Of a stretch of 64,000 nucleotides of DNA, positions 18,750 to 26,856 are shown in pieces. Under the pieces are notes generated by a model. It worked only from the letters and a program-made list of their open reading frames with translations, did not search any database and was not told the DNA's origin. Location of the stretch: positions 1 to 64,000 of the forward strand of contig NZ_JAHBYG010000016.1 of assembly GCF_019636075.1 (NCBI RefSeq). The letters run 5' to 3'. The stretch's first letter is position 1; each line of letters opens with the position of its first letter. The position numbers were made by a program, and so were the translations under genes. The DNA comes from Ferrovibrio sp. Its GTDB lineage: Bacteria; Pseudomonadota; Alphaproteobacteria; Ferrovibrionales; Ferrovibrionaceae.

Positions 18750-18760
18750 TGGAGGACAAA

Positions 18761-19102
18761 ATGAGTGAAGTATACGTTATTGAAACAGGTCGGCGCTTCG
18801 GCGAGCGTATTGAGGCTGGTTTGGTAAAACGCGAACGCGGCGGATTCCGTTTTTTCGCGGCCAGCGCATTATTCGCCGCCATCGAAAACAAGCTGTTTCG
18901 CCGGCCTTCGGAGGCTGAGCGTGCCGCCGAGCGGCTGCTGCATGATGTGCGCACCGGCGCTGCACAAAGCGTAACGGGCGGCGATCTGCCGGTCAGGCAT
19001 GACGAGGATGCGTATTCGCTGGTAGATCCTCTGGCATTGCCGCCCGATTGGCTGGGTGTGCCGAATGTTGTAGCGCTTTCGCTGCTGCCATTCGACCGCT
19101 GA
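18761..19102 (+). CDS. Hypothetical protein, 113 residues
   Basis: I do not recognise the family. The start is convincing: GGAGG at 18751-18755 lies 5 nt before the ATG. The protein is soluble. It has a charged N-terminal half (GRRFGERIEAGLVKRERGGFR is a basic stretch), an Ala/Glu-rich helix in the middle and a hydrophobic C-terminal PNVVALSLLPF. There is no signal peptide, Cys residue or obvious active-site motif. Its leader region carries a Cys-codon upstream ORF, which suggests control by cysteine or sulfur supply. It stands alone on the plus strand and converges on a RidA gene 13 bp away. Confidence 0.75.
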   Translation: MSEVYVIETGRRFGERIEAGLVKRERGGFRFFAASALFAAIENKLFRRPSEAERAAERLLHDVRTGAAQSVTGGDLPVRHDEDAYSLVDPLALPPDWLGVPNVVALSLLPFDR

Positions 19103-19115
19103 GCGGCTGGCGGCT

Positions 19116-19490
19116 TCAAATCACCGCCATGGCCACCAATTCTATGCGTGTGCCGATGCCCAGCAGTTTGTTCACCACCACGGTTGCGCGCACCGGATAG
19201 GGTTCGGGCATGATCTCGCGGTAAGCCGTATTCATGCCGGGGGCATCGGCATCGTCGATCAGATAGATCGTCATCTGCGCCACATTGGCCAGGCTGCCAC
19301 CGGCGGCTTCCATCGCCATCTTCAGATTTGTCAGCGCGCGTCGGGTTTGCGTCTCGATGTCGCCTGTTACCACCGCTCCGGTTTCCGGATCTTTCGAGAC
19401 ATGCACTGAATAAACGATATTGCCGGCCCTCACCGTGCCGCTTACCGGGGCCTTGGATGCTGCGATGCCGGTCTTCACAACGGAAATCAT
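19116..19490 (-). CDS. RidA/YjgF family enamine/imine deaminase
   Basis: A 124-residue RidA protein. The catalytic Arg lies in YPVRATVVVNKL (equivalent to Arg105 of the E. coli protein). The family N-terminal pattern APVSGTVRAGNIVYSV is also present. RidA hydrolyses reactive enamines such as 2-aminoacrylate, and relatives act in catabolic pathways. The ATG at 19490 has GGAAGA 8 nt upstream; the longer frame is rejected. It is divergent from the tryptophan dioxygenase gene across a 259-bp region, so it may share kyn regulation. Confidence 0.9.
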   Translation of the reverse strand: MISVVKTGIAASKAPVSGTVRAGNIVYSVHVSKDPETGAVVTGDIETQTRRALTNLKMAMEAAGGSLANVAQMTIYLIDDADAPGMNTAYREIMPEPYPVRATVVVNKLLGIGTRIELVAMAVI

Positions 19491-19566
19491 TGCTCTGTCT
19501 TCCAATCTTATGTGCTGAGAGGGAGGCCGGTTCAGCGTCGGCCGCAGCGTGGTATAGCGTAAGCTG

Positions 19567-19582
19567 CTCTTTGCAGAAAGAG
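19567..19582. promoter_or_regulatory. Inverted repeat in the ridA/kynA divergent region
   Basis: CTCTTT GCAG AAAGAG is a perfect 6-bp inverted repeat with a 4-nt loop, about 77 bp upstream of the ridA start. There is no T-run, so it is not a typical terminator. It may be an operator for ridA. Confidence 0.3.
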
Positions 19583-19694
19583 ATTGGCAGCCAGTGCTAT
19601 CGGCTGTTTCAGCGGCGCCGGAATCTATGTCACGGGCGTTGTCTTTATATGCAAGACGACGCTGTTTTTCCCTATTACAAGCGGCGATTTTGCG

Positions 19695-19714
19695 ATATAT
19701 TTTATATCTAAAGT
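19695..19714 (+). promoter_or_regulatory. Candidate kyn operator/promoter element, copy 1 (kynA)
   Basis: ATATATTTTATATCTAAAGT ends 35 bp before the kynA ATG. The same element (19 of 20 bases) lies in the same orientation 29 bp before the formamidase-like gene at 30.8 kb. Its core is an inverted repeat ATTTTA-N4-TAAAGT, with one mismatch in this copy. It is a candidate binding site for a shared regulator, and an AT-rich -10 region could overlap it. Confidence 0.6.
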
Positions 19715-19749
19715 AATTGCTGCCTGGAGTCAGGCCGGATAGGTGCTCA

Positions 19750-20553
19750 ATGTCAGATTCACCCCAGACCGACAACAAGCCCGTAGGTGCGCCGCCGAGC
19801 GCTGACCAATTCAGCTATATCACGCATCTGCAGTTGGATACGCTGCTATCGGCCATGAAGCCGATCACCCCGCACCCGGAAGAGCATATTTTCCTCACCA
19901 CCCATCACGCGCTGGAAATCTGGTTCAAGCACGTGATTTACGACCTCAAGCGCATCATTCCGATGTTGGAGGCCGACCGGTTGGCTGAGGCCAACTGGCT
20001 GCTGAAGCGCCTTGGCGAGATCATGCGGCTGGCAGACGGGCATTGGACCGTGCTGGAAACCCTGTCGTCGCCTGATTTCCATGAATTCCGGCCCTACCTT
20101 ACCGGGGCCAGTGGCATGCAGTCGCGGCAATTCCGCGAGGTTGAGGTGATATGCGGCCTCTGCGAATTGGGTGGGGAGAATTATGTCGCCAGTGTGCGCA
20201 AGGCCTGGCCTGGAATGATCGAGGCATATCCGGTCACGCTCCGGCAGGCTTTTTTCAACCTGATCAACCGTTCAGAAACCAGCCTGCTCGAAATCTACGA
20301 TAAGCGTTGGCAACATCCACAGCTTTTTGCCCTGGCTGAAAATGCCATGGAGTTGGATCGCCGGTTCCAATCCTGGCGTTTCAACCATATTTTGATGGTA
20401 CGCCGCCAGATCGGCATGCGCACCAAGGGTACTGGCGGCACCTTTGGCCGGGATTATCTCAGCGCCACCATGGGCTATCTGTTCTTCCCCGAACTTTGGG
20501 AATTGCGCCATGATATTGCCGCGTTGCATGGCGGTGAGATTGCCAAGCCGTAA
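19750..20553 (+). CDS. kynA: Tryptophan 2,3-dioxygenase
   Basis: A 267-residue heme dioxygenase that opens the indole ring of L-tryptophan to give N-formylkynurenine, the first step of the kynurenine pathway. The family stretch FLTTHHALEIWFKH (residues 48-61), the MQSRQFREVE segment and the GTGGTFGRDYL region near the end are all clear. The length is close to the usual 270-280. The ATG at 19750 is preferred; an in-frame TTG at 19717 would add 11 residues and overlap the promoter element. The partner enzymes lie about 9 kb away (kynureninase and a formamidase-like hydrolase). Confidence 0.95.
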   Translation: MSDSPQTDNKPVGAPPSADQFSYITHLQLDTLLSAMKPITPHPEEHIFLTTHHALEIWFKHVIYDLKRIIPMLEADRLAEANWLLKRLGEIMRLADGHWTVLETLSSPDFHEFRPYLTGASGMQSRQFREVEVICGLCELGGENYVASVRKAWPGMIEAYPVTLRQAFFNLINRSETSLLEIYDKRWQHPQLFALAENAMELDRRFQSWRFNHILMVRRQIGMRTKGTGGTFGRDYLSATMGYLFFPELWELRHDIAALHGGEIAKP

Positions 20554-20562
20554 CAGATCGGC

Positions 20563-21600
20563 TCAAGAACCTTGATAGCTGGCTTGGATAGCAGCCAGCA
20601 TTTCGCTGCGTTCGATATCGGCCACATCGCCCGATATAGGTCCGCGCTGCGCAAGAATGACTGCGATGGCCGCAATATCCCGATCATCAAGGCCAAGATG
20701 GGCGGCTTTTGCATAAATCGCGGCCCGTTGGGGCGACGACATGCCCACCAGCAGTGCTGTCACTCCGCTGCTTCGCAAACTCCAGGCCAGGGCAATACTG
20801 GCAATATCGGTGTGTCTGCTTTCGGCGCAGCGATGCAGGGTCTGCAGCAGGGTTTGCAACCAATCCCAGCCGCCGAAGCGCTCAATCAATTGCCGGTAAA
20901 CCTTGCCGAATGGTTTTTCGGCTTTGGGTTCTAGGCCAGGGTCAGGTTGCCCCAACCAGGCTTCGCTTAAAAAACCGCCGGCCAGCGGACCATAGCCAAA
21001 CAGATTGACGCCGCTTTGCTGACAGGCCTGGGCCAAACCATTGCCGGCGCGCGGATCAAGCAATGAAATCTGCACCTGATTGGATAGAACAGGGATGCCA
21101 TCCTGCAGTAACTGCTGCATCTGTGGAGTAGGGAAGTTGGTCAGGCCGATATCGGCAATCACGCCTTGTTGTTGCAAGCGCCCCAATGTTGCGGCGGCTT
21201 CGCGCCAGCCGGGCAGGGCCAGATTCCACCATTGCAATTGCACCAGGGGCAATTGCTGAAGCCCCAGCCTTGCCAGCGAGCGCTTGATGGAGGCCGCGAT
21301 ATCGTGGCTAGACAAGGTTGCCGCGCCGGATTGCGTTACGCGGGTATGAATGCGCAGGTTTTGCAGGGCTTCCTTGCCGCGCTTTTGCAGCAGATACGAA
21401 CGGAAACGGCCGAGCGTTTCTTCCACGCCGGCATAGCTGTCGGAGGCTTCTATCGCGGTGAAGCCAAGGTCGTATCCGGCTAGCAACTCGGCGAATAATG
21501 CAGCTTCATCAAGTTTGCCGGCACGTTCATGCATCTGCCATGTGCCGCGTATCAGGCGGGGAATGGCAAGGCCGGGTTTGAGTATGATCTGCGGTATCAT
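20563..21600 (-). CDS. Aldo/keto reductase-like protein, catalytic tetrad degenerate
   Basis: A 345-residue TIM-barrel protein of the AKR superfamily. The tetrad is mostly altered: Tyr56 is kept, the usual Asp five residues earlier is Glu51, the Lys is Arg87 (RIHTRV) and the His region reads VQLQWWN (Gln for His). The paralogue at 23.0-24.1 kb keeps Asp, Tyr and Lys. Reductase activity is therefore doubtful; it may act as an isomerase or have another role. It starts just past the terminator of the livK operon and ends 10 bp from the convergent kynA stop. Confidence 0.85.
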   Translation of the reverse strand: MIPQIILKPGLAIPRLIRGTWQMHERAGKLDEAALFAELLAGYDLGFTAIEASDSYAGVEETLGRFRSYLLQKRGKEALQNLRIHTRVTQSGAATLSSHDIAASIKRSLARLGLQQLPLVQLQWWNLALPGWREAAATLGRLQQQGVIADIGLTNFPTPQMQQLLQDGIPVLSNQVQISLLDPRAGNGLAQACQQSGVNLFGYGPLAGGFLSEAWLGQPDPGLEPKAEKPFGKVYRQLIERFGGWDWLQTLLQTLHRCAESRHTDIASIALAWSLRSSGVTALLVGMSSPQRAAIYAKAAHLGLDDRDIAAIAVILAQRGPISGDVADIERSEMLAAIQASYQGS

Positions 21601-21606
21601 GGCGGC

Positions 21607-21638
21607 AATAAAAAACGGGCCGGCTTGTACCGGCCCGT
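21607..21638 (-). terminator. Intrinsic terminator after the Liv substrate-binding gene
   Basis: A perfect 9-bp stem, ACGGGCCGG (21615-21623) with CCGGCCCGT (21630-21638), has a 6-nt loop. Reading the minus strand, the stem is followed by TTTTTATT. It lies 17 bp after the livK-type stop and immediately before the next AKR gene. Confidence 0.85.
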
Positions 21639-21654
21639 TTGTTCAGTGGATCTA

Positions 21655-22926
21655 TCAGGTGCCGGTCTTGGCCTTGGTATCGGCCACGTCCTGCGCGCTG
21701 ATATCTTTTTTCTGCACTAACTTGCCGCCTTCAACAGCCCAGCCCACGAAGGGCGTGCTGACATCGCCATACTGGTCGAAGCTCATCGCTCCGGTGGCGC
21801 CGATATAGCGGATGGTCTTGCCTTCCGAGAGCAGTTTGACGGCCTTCTTCAGGTCATCAGGGCTCAGCGTGATGGCTTCGCCCTTGGGATCTGTCACCTT
21901 TGGCAAGGCGGCGGCAATCTTCTTGCCGTCCTTGTAATCCTTGGCCGCCAGCATGGCCAGGCCGATCAGGGACGCGGCATCATAGCCGGAATCGCGCCCC
22001 GGACCCACGCCAGAGGAATTCCAGCGCTTTTCATAGACCTCACGATAGATCGTTGCGGAATTCGGCGAGGGCGAGCCTGGCGTCATGAACAGCGCGTTCT
22101 TCAGATATTGTTCGCCGATCTGGTCGATGAACTTCTGATCATTCAGACCCAGCGGGAAAATGAATTTCTGCGGGCCGCCGAGTGCCAGCCAGTCGCGCAT
22201 GATCTTGCTGCCATCGATCACCGAGGCGGCGAGATACAGACTGTCCGGCGAGCCTTCCAGCGACTTGTTCACTTCGGCGCGATAGCTGGGCTGTTCGGCA
22301 TTGTAGGTTACTTGGCCGGTGACGGTGCCGCCCAGTGCCTTATAGGTGGCGATGAACTGCTTGGAGAGATTGTTGCCCCAATCGTTGTTCAGATTCACCA
22401 CGGCCATCTTCTTGTGGCCGGCTTCGATGGCGGCTTTGGCAGCAGCCACGGCCTGCAATGCATCGGATGGCTGCACGCGGAAGAACAGGCCATTCAGTTT
22501 GCCCTGACGTGCCATCTCAGTGAAGGTGGGCGAGGAGGAGGCGGCCGGAATCATCAGCACGTTCTTCTCCACGGTAACCGAGGAGAGGATCGGGCCGGTG
22601 ACGCCGGAGCTGATCGGGCCGACAATGGCGCTCACGCCATCCAGGTCCACCAGGCGGCGGGCGGCATCCACACCTACGGAAGGTTGGGTCTGGTCGTCGC
22701 GCACCACATATTCCAGCTTGGCACAATCGCCCACTTTCCAGCCGGCTTCGGCCAGGCGTTCCACGGCGAGCTGTGCCGCGTTGTTGATCGGAATGCCGAA
22801 GGTGGAGTAGCTGCCGGTCATCGACAATGTGGCGCCGATCTTGGCCGGGCATGCCAGGGCAGGCGCGCTGACACTCAATCCTGCTGCGGCGAATGCCGCC
22901 AGCATCATATGCCGTTTGTTGATCAT
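21655..22926 (-). CDS. Branched-chain amino-acid type ABC transporter substrate-binding protein (LivK-like)
   Basis: A 423-residue periplasmic protein. The signal peptide (MMLAAFAAAGLSVSAPALA) is followed by the Peripla_BP_6 fold. Typical segments are IGATLSMTGSYSTFGIP, AIVGPISSGVTGPIL and VVNLNNDWG. The ligand could be a branched or aromatic amino acid or a related compound. It is the last gene of a minus-strand operon (GntR, TIGR04076-like, AKR, this gene), ends in a strong terminator, and complements the divergent LivGFHM genes. Confidence 0.92.
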   Translation of the reverse strand: MINKRHMMLAAFAAAGLSVSAPALACPAKIGATLSMTGSYSTFGIPINNAAQLAVERLAEAGWKVGDCAKLEYVVRDDQTQPSVGVDAARRLVDLDGVSAIVGPISSGVTGPILSSVTVEKNVLMIPAASSSPTFTEMARQGKLNGLFFRVQPSDALQAVAAAKAAIEAGHKKMAVVNLNNDWGNNLSKQFIATYKALGGTVTGQVTYNAEQPSYRAEVNKSLEGSPDSLYLAASVIDGSKIMRDWLALGGPQKFIFPLGLNDQKFIDQIGEQYLKNALFMTPGSPSPNSATIYREVYEKRWNSSGVGPGRDSGYDAASLIGLAMLAAKDYKDGKKIAAALPKVTDPKGEAITLSPDDLKKAVKLLSEGKTIRYIGATGAMSFDQYGDVSTPFVGWAVEGGKLVQKKDISAQDVADTKAKTGT

Positions 22927-23003
22927 CTTAAGCCTCCATTCCTGTTTCTTGCGGTGTTTTTCGACTGGTTGAATCTGGGCTGTTCCCCGACGATGCGCCG
23001 GTC

Positions 23004-24059
23004 TTAGGCTGCCGGCTTTTGATTAATCTCATTCTGATTGTAGCGCATGATGCGGCCATGGGGGCCGTTGCGATCATTCTCGAGCTGATAGCAATCGCCG
23101 GGCGGGCCGCGGCGATTGTCGGTTACCAGCGCTAGTTCGGCACGGTCTTCGCGGCTAAGCGCGAAATCGAAAATCTTCAGGTTGCGCGCCAGATGCCGGG
23201 TGGATGTGGCGCCTATGATGCAGCCGGCCACATTGGGGCGATCCAGCACCCAGCGCACAGCCACTTCGCCGATGCCCACGCCATGGCGTTGGCCGACGCG
23301 CTGCAGGGCTGCCAGCAGTTCCTGGAACAGCGACCATTCGCCGAATTCGTCGATGATCAGTTTGTATTTGGTCCAGGAGCGGTTTTCGAAGGGGCCTTTC
23401 GGTTCCGGCTTGCCCAGCCAATCCTCCGAGAAGAAGCCGCCCAGCAGATGGCCATAAGTCAGAATCTTGATGCCGTGCGCCTGGCAATAGGCGTTCATTT
23501 TCCAATCGGGGCGGCGATCGACCAGCGAATACTGAATCTGGTTGGCCACAACGGGCACGCCGGCATCCACCAGTTCGGCCAGATAATCCGTGTTGAAGTT
23601 GGTTACGCCAATGCGTGCGATCTTGCCTTCCTGCTGCAATTCTTTCAGTACCAGGGCGGTTTCCACCGCCCCCTTCACATTCCAATCCCACCAGAAATAT
23701 TGCACCAGATCGAGCTGTTCCACGCGCAGCCGTTTCAGCGAGCGGTCGATGATCGAAACAACGCTCTGGCGGTTCATGCTAGCCAGGGCGCTAAGATCGG
23801 GCACGAATTTGGTATGCACCTGCACCAGCGGTGCCAGACTGGGATAATCCCGGCGGAAATCGCCGATCAATTCCTCCACGCCGATATAATGGTCGGCGCA
23901 ATCAAAGCTGGTGATGCCGGCTTCCACGAAAGCAGCCATATCCTTGATTGCTTGGCTGCGATCAACCTGGCCATGGCCACCGGCAAGGTGCCAGCCGCCT
24001 TTCAGCAGGCGAGACATGGTGTAGCCCGGGGTCAGTTCGATGCGTTCAACCTGTGACAA
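23004..24059 (-). CDS. Aldo/keto reductase (subfamily lacking the catalytic His)
   Basis: A 351-residue AKR. Asp53 and Tyr58 (FDCADHY) and Lys84 (VHTKF) are present. The fourth catalytic residue, normally His, is Phe122 in LDLVQYFWWDW. It lies 38 bp after a TIGR04076-like gene and 77 bp before the livK-type gene. It may reduce or dehydrogenate a carbonyl of the imported solute. About half the length resembles the degenerate paralogue at 20.6-21.6 kb, which suggests an old duplication. Confidence 0.88.
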   Translation of the reverse strand: MSQVERIELTPGYTMSRLLKGGWHLAGGHGQVDRSQAIKDMAAFVEAGITSFDCADHYIGVEELIGDFRRDYPSLAPLVQVHTKFVPDLSALASMNRQSVVSIIDRSLKRLRVEQLDLVQYFWWDWNVKGAVETALVLKELQQEGKIARIGVTNFNTDYLAELVDAGVPVVANQIQYSLVDRRPDWKMNAYCQAHGIKILTYGHLLGGFFSEDWLGKPEPKGPFENRSWTKYKLIIDEFGEWSLFQELLAALQRVGQRHGVGIGEVAVRWVLDRPNVAGCIIGATSTRHLARNLKIFDFALSREDRAELALVTDNRRGPPGDCYQLENDRNGPHGRIMRYNQNEINQKPAA

Positions 24060-24097
24060 AGTTCAATCCTCCGGGATAACGCGAAATCGTGTGGTGT

Positions 24098-24463
24098 TCA
24101 GTCTTGCGGCAATGGCACGAAAGTGGTTTCGGCATGGCTGAAGCGCCGCTTGCCCAGCCGCGTGATGCGAAAGCGGCTTGGGCAATTGGGATCGGGGCAG
24201 GCCACCTCGGCATCGGTGGTCATCCAATCATTCTTGTGGGTAGGGCGCTGTTTCGCCGGCAGCATCGGGATGATGGCGGCGAGGTTATACATGCTGAATC
24301 CCTTGCCTTGGGGGAAATGCAGCAATTCTCCGCGCACCTCGAAATAATCGCCAACCTCGCTGTTGCACATCAGCTTCGCACCCGGCGGAGCCACCACTTC
24401 CACCCGCAGATCGTAGAGTTCGAAGGCATCTTCGATCTCGCCTTTGATCTCGCCATAGCTCAT
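24098..24463 (-). CDS. Small TIGR04076-like protein
   Basis: A 121-residue protein. It has the pattern of TIGR04076: VEVV followed by MCNSEVGDYFEV, then GKGFSMYNLAAIIPML and the C-terminal CPDPNCPSRFRI. The function of this family is unknown; members often sit next to aldo/keto reductases, as here. Three Cys (one in MCNSEVG, two in CPDPNC) could bind a metal. The gene is 9 bp after the GntR gene and 38 bp before the AKR gene. The family call is from recalled pattern, not a search. Confidence 0.65.
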   Translation of the reverse strand: MSYGEIKGEIEDAFELYDLRVEVVAPPGAKLMCNSEVGDYFEVRGELLHFPQGKGFSMYNLAAIIPMLPAKQRPTHKNDWMTTDAEVACPDPNCPSRFRITRLGKRRFSHAETTFVPLPQD

Positions 24464-24472
24464 GCTGTTGCC

Positions 24473-25180
24473 TCAGGCTGCGCGTTCATCGGGAAACATG
24501 GCATCCCGCGCAATATCGCAGGAGCGGTTGATATCGGCTTCCAGCGCGCGGCGCACGCGGGCGGCATCACGCCGCTTGATAGCCGAAAGCGCCGCTACAT
24601 GGAATTCCGCACCGCGACCGCCGCGGGCATCGAAATATTCCGCGGATTTACGGATGAAGGGGCCAATCTGCAGCCATAGCCCTTCGATGATCGGCAGCAG
24701 CACGTTGGATCCCGACATGCGATAGAGCGCGAAGTGAAAACGCTGATTCTGCGCCACGCTCAATTCCGCCTGATCGGCATCGTCTGCGGCGGTTTCCTCA
24801 TCCACCAGGGATTCCAGCATCTTTATATCGGCCTTGGTGGCCCGCGTGGTGGCTAGTTCGGCGGCCAGACCTTCGATGGCGATGCGGGCGCGGCGCAGGT
24901 CGTCCAGCCGCTCGCGGTCGAAGATCGGCACCCGGGCCGAACGGTTGGGCAGGGCTTCCAATGCATTCTCGGCCACCAATTGGCGAATCGCTTCGCGCAC
25001 AGGCTGGGTGCTGGTGCCGAACAGATCGGCCATCTCCTGGATTTTCAGCGGCTGGCCAGGCTGAAAACGCCCGCGCATCAGAAGGTCGCGCAACTGGCGA
25101 TGAATGCGGTCCTGCACGGTTTCACGCTGGATTGGGGTAACGCCCAGATCTGCAGTCGAAAGGCTGGACAGAACGGCCAT
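24473..25180 (-). CDS. GntR-family regulator, FadR/FCD type
   Basis: A 235-residue regulator. An N-terminal winged helix (about residues 20-85: LFGTSTQPVREAIRQLVAE) is followed by an FCD ligand domain with the metal-site stretch FHFALYRMSG and a final His-containing EFHVAALSAI. It is the first gene of the operon that includes livK and is divergent from livGFHM, so it probably controls the whole transport/AKR region. A perfect 16-bp palindrome lies in the shared promoter gap. Confidence 0.92.
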   Translation of the reverse strand: MAVLSSLSTADLGVTPIQRETVQDRIHRQLRDLLMRGRFQPGQPLKIQEMADLFGTSTQPVREAIRQLVAENALEALPNRSARVPIFDRERLDDLRRARIAIEGLAAELATTRATKADIKMLESLVDEETAADDADQAELSVAQNQRFHFALYRMSGSNVLLPIIEGLWLQIGPFIRKSAEYFDARGGRGAEFHVAALSAIKRRDAARVRRALEADINRSCDIARDAMFPDERAA

Positions 25181-25253
25181 GCTTCACCGCCTTGCTTGTT
25201 GCTGCCACCGCTTGATGCCGGTCCGCGCGCGGCGGTAATTTCATCTTGCGATG

Positions 25254-25269
25254 ATCTTTGATCAAAGAT
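25254..25269. promoter_or_regulatory. Candidate GntR operator (16-bp perfect palindrome)
   Basis: ATCTTTGATCAAAGAT is perfectly self-complementary. It sits in the 186-bp gap between the divergent gntR and livG starts, 73 bp from the gntR start. A dimeric FCD-type GntR would be expected to bind such a site. Confidence 0.55.
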
Positions 25270-25366
25270 ATCCTACCAAAGACGGTCGGGCTTGGCCAGG
25301 GGGTATTTGGCGGCCCGGCGCGGCGATAAAAGCGATGGCGACAAATTAACTAAGGCGGCGCGCGCG

Positions 25367-26125
25367 ATGCTGGAACTCGTTGGCGTGGTGAAGGAATTCG
25401 GCGGCTTGCGCGCCGTTGATGATGTGTCCTTTTCCATCGCGCGCGGCACCATTACCGGTCTGATCGGCCCAAATGGCGCGGGCAAGACCACCTTGTTCAA
25501 TTTGCTGGCCGGCGCTTATCGCCCCACGGCGGGTGAAATTCGCTTCGATGGCGAACGCATCGATCATTTGCCGCATTATCGCATTTTTGCCCGTGGCCTC
25601 GTGCGCACTTTCCAGATTCCGCGGCCGTTCGGCGAAATGTCGGTGCTGGAAAACATGATGCTGGTGCCTAAGGGGCAATTGGGCGAGCATTTCTGGAATA
25701 CCTGGTTCCGGCCGGCGGCGGTGCGCGCGGAAGAGCGCCGGAATCGCGACAAGGCCCGCGATATTCTCGATTTTGTCGGTCTCACGCGGCTGGCCAACGA
25801 ACCGGCCCGTATTCTTTCCGGCGGTCAGCAGAAACTTTTGGAGATCGGTCGGGCGCTGATGTCAGATCCCAAGATGCTGTTGCTTGATGAGCCTGGTGCG
25901 GGAGTGAACCCCACCTTGCTGGGCGAGATCGCCGAACGTATCGCAGCGCTCAATCAGCGCGGCATCACCTTTCTTATCATCGAGCATAACATGGACTTGG
26001 TGATGAATCTGTGCCGGCCCGTGGTGGTGTTGGCAGCCGGCAAGCTGCTGATGCAGGGCGAGCCGGCCGAAGTGCAGCGCGATCCGCGCGTCTTGGATGC
26101 CTATTTGGGCGGGGTGCCTGCATGA
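25367..26125 (+). CDS. Branched-chain amino-acid type ABC transporter ATP-binding protein (LivG-like)
   Basis: A 252-residue ATPase. It has Walker A GPNGAGKTT, signature LSGGQQK and Walker B LLLDEPGAGVNP, the LivG version. I start it at the ATG at 25367, which gives the normal LivG length; an in-frame TTG at 25292 is less likely. Its stop overlaps the LivF start (ATGA). It works with the LivF, LivH and LivM homologues and with the LivK-like binding protein encoded divergently. Confidence 0.92.
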   Translation: MLELVGVVKEFGGLRAVDDVSFSIARGTITGLIGPNGAGKTTLFNLLAGAYRPTAGEIRFDGERIDHLPHYRIFARGLVRTFQIPRPFGEMSVLENMMLVPKGQLGEHFWNTWFRPAAVRAEERRNRDKARDILDFVGLTRLANEPARILSGGQQKLLEIGRALMSDPKMLLLDEPGAGVNPTLLGEIAERIAALNQRGITFLIIEHNMDLVMNLCRPVVVLAAGKLLMQGEPAEVQRDPRVLDAYLGGVPA

Positions 26126-26856
26126 GTGAGCAACTGCCCCTCAGCATTCAGGATGTGGTTGCCGGCTATGTGCCCGGCATGCCGATTTTGCGCGGCGTTT
26201 CGGTCGAATTGCGAGCCAATGAGATTGTTACGGTGCTGGGGCCTAATGGTGCCGGCAAATCCACCATGATCAAGGCGATAGTCGGGCTGGTGCCGATCCA
26301 GTCCGGCAAGGTGTTCTTGCAGGGTAAGGACATCACCGGTCGCAAAACCCATTTGTTGGTGCGTGAAGGCCTGGCCTATGTGCCGCAGACCGGCAATGTG
26401 TTTGTGCGGCTTTCGGTGCAAGAGAATCTGGAATTGGGCGGGTTTGCCGCCGAGAAGCTGCCGCCCGACAGGCTGGATCAGATTTTCACGCTGTTTCCCG
26501 ATCTGGCGCGATTTCGCAAATTGGCGGCTGGCAAGCTTTCCGGCGGCCAGCGCCAGATGGTGGCGGTTGGCCGCGCGCTGATGGCGGGGCCGCAAGTGCT
26601 GATGCTGGATGAACCATCGGCCGGACTTTCGCCGAAGATGACGGAAATCCTGTTCGCCAAACTGATAGAAATCCGCAGCCAGGGCATTGGCATCTTGATG
26701 GTGGAGCAGAATGCCAAGGCAGCCTTGGCGATTTCCGATCGTGGCTATGTGCTTGCCGAGGGCCAGCAGCGCTTTGCCGGCGCGGCCAGCGATCTTTTAA
26801 CCAGCCCGGAAGTTGGCGCGCTGTACCTGGGTGCGCATACGAGGCTTGCATCATGA
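26122..26856 (+). CDS. Branched-chain amino-acid type ABC transporter ATP-binding protein (LivF-like)
   Basis: A 244-residue ATPase. It has Walker A GPNGAGKST, signature LSGGQRQM and Walker B LMLDEPSAGLSP, typical of LivF. The ATG at 26122 overlaps the livG stop, and its own stop overlaps the livH start. Longer in-frame starts would lie inside livG. Confidence 0.92.
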   Translation: MSEQLPLSIQDVVAGYVPGMPILRGVSVELRANEIVTVLGPNGAGKSTMIKAIVGLVPIQSGKVFLQGKDITGRKTHLLVREGLAYVPQTGNVFVRLSVQENLELGGFAAEKLPPDRLDQIFTLFPDLARFRKLAAGKLSGGQRQMVAVGRALMAGPQVLMLDEPSAGLSPKMTEILFAKLIEIRSQGIGILMVEQNAKAALAISDRGYVLAEGQQRFAGAASDLLTSPEVGALYLGAHTRLAS

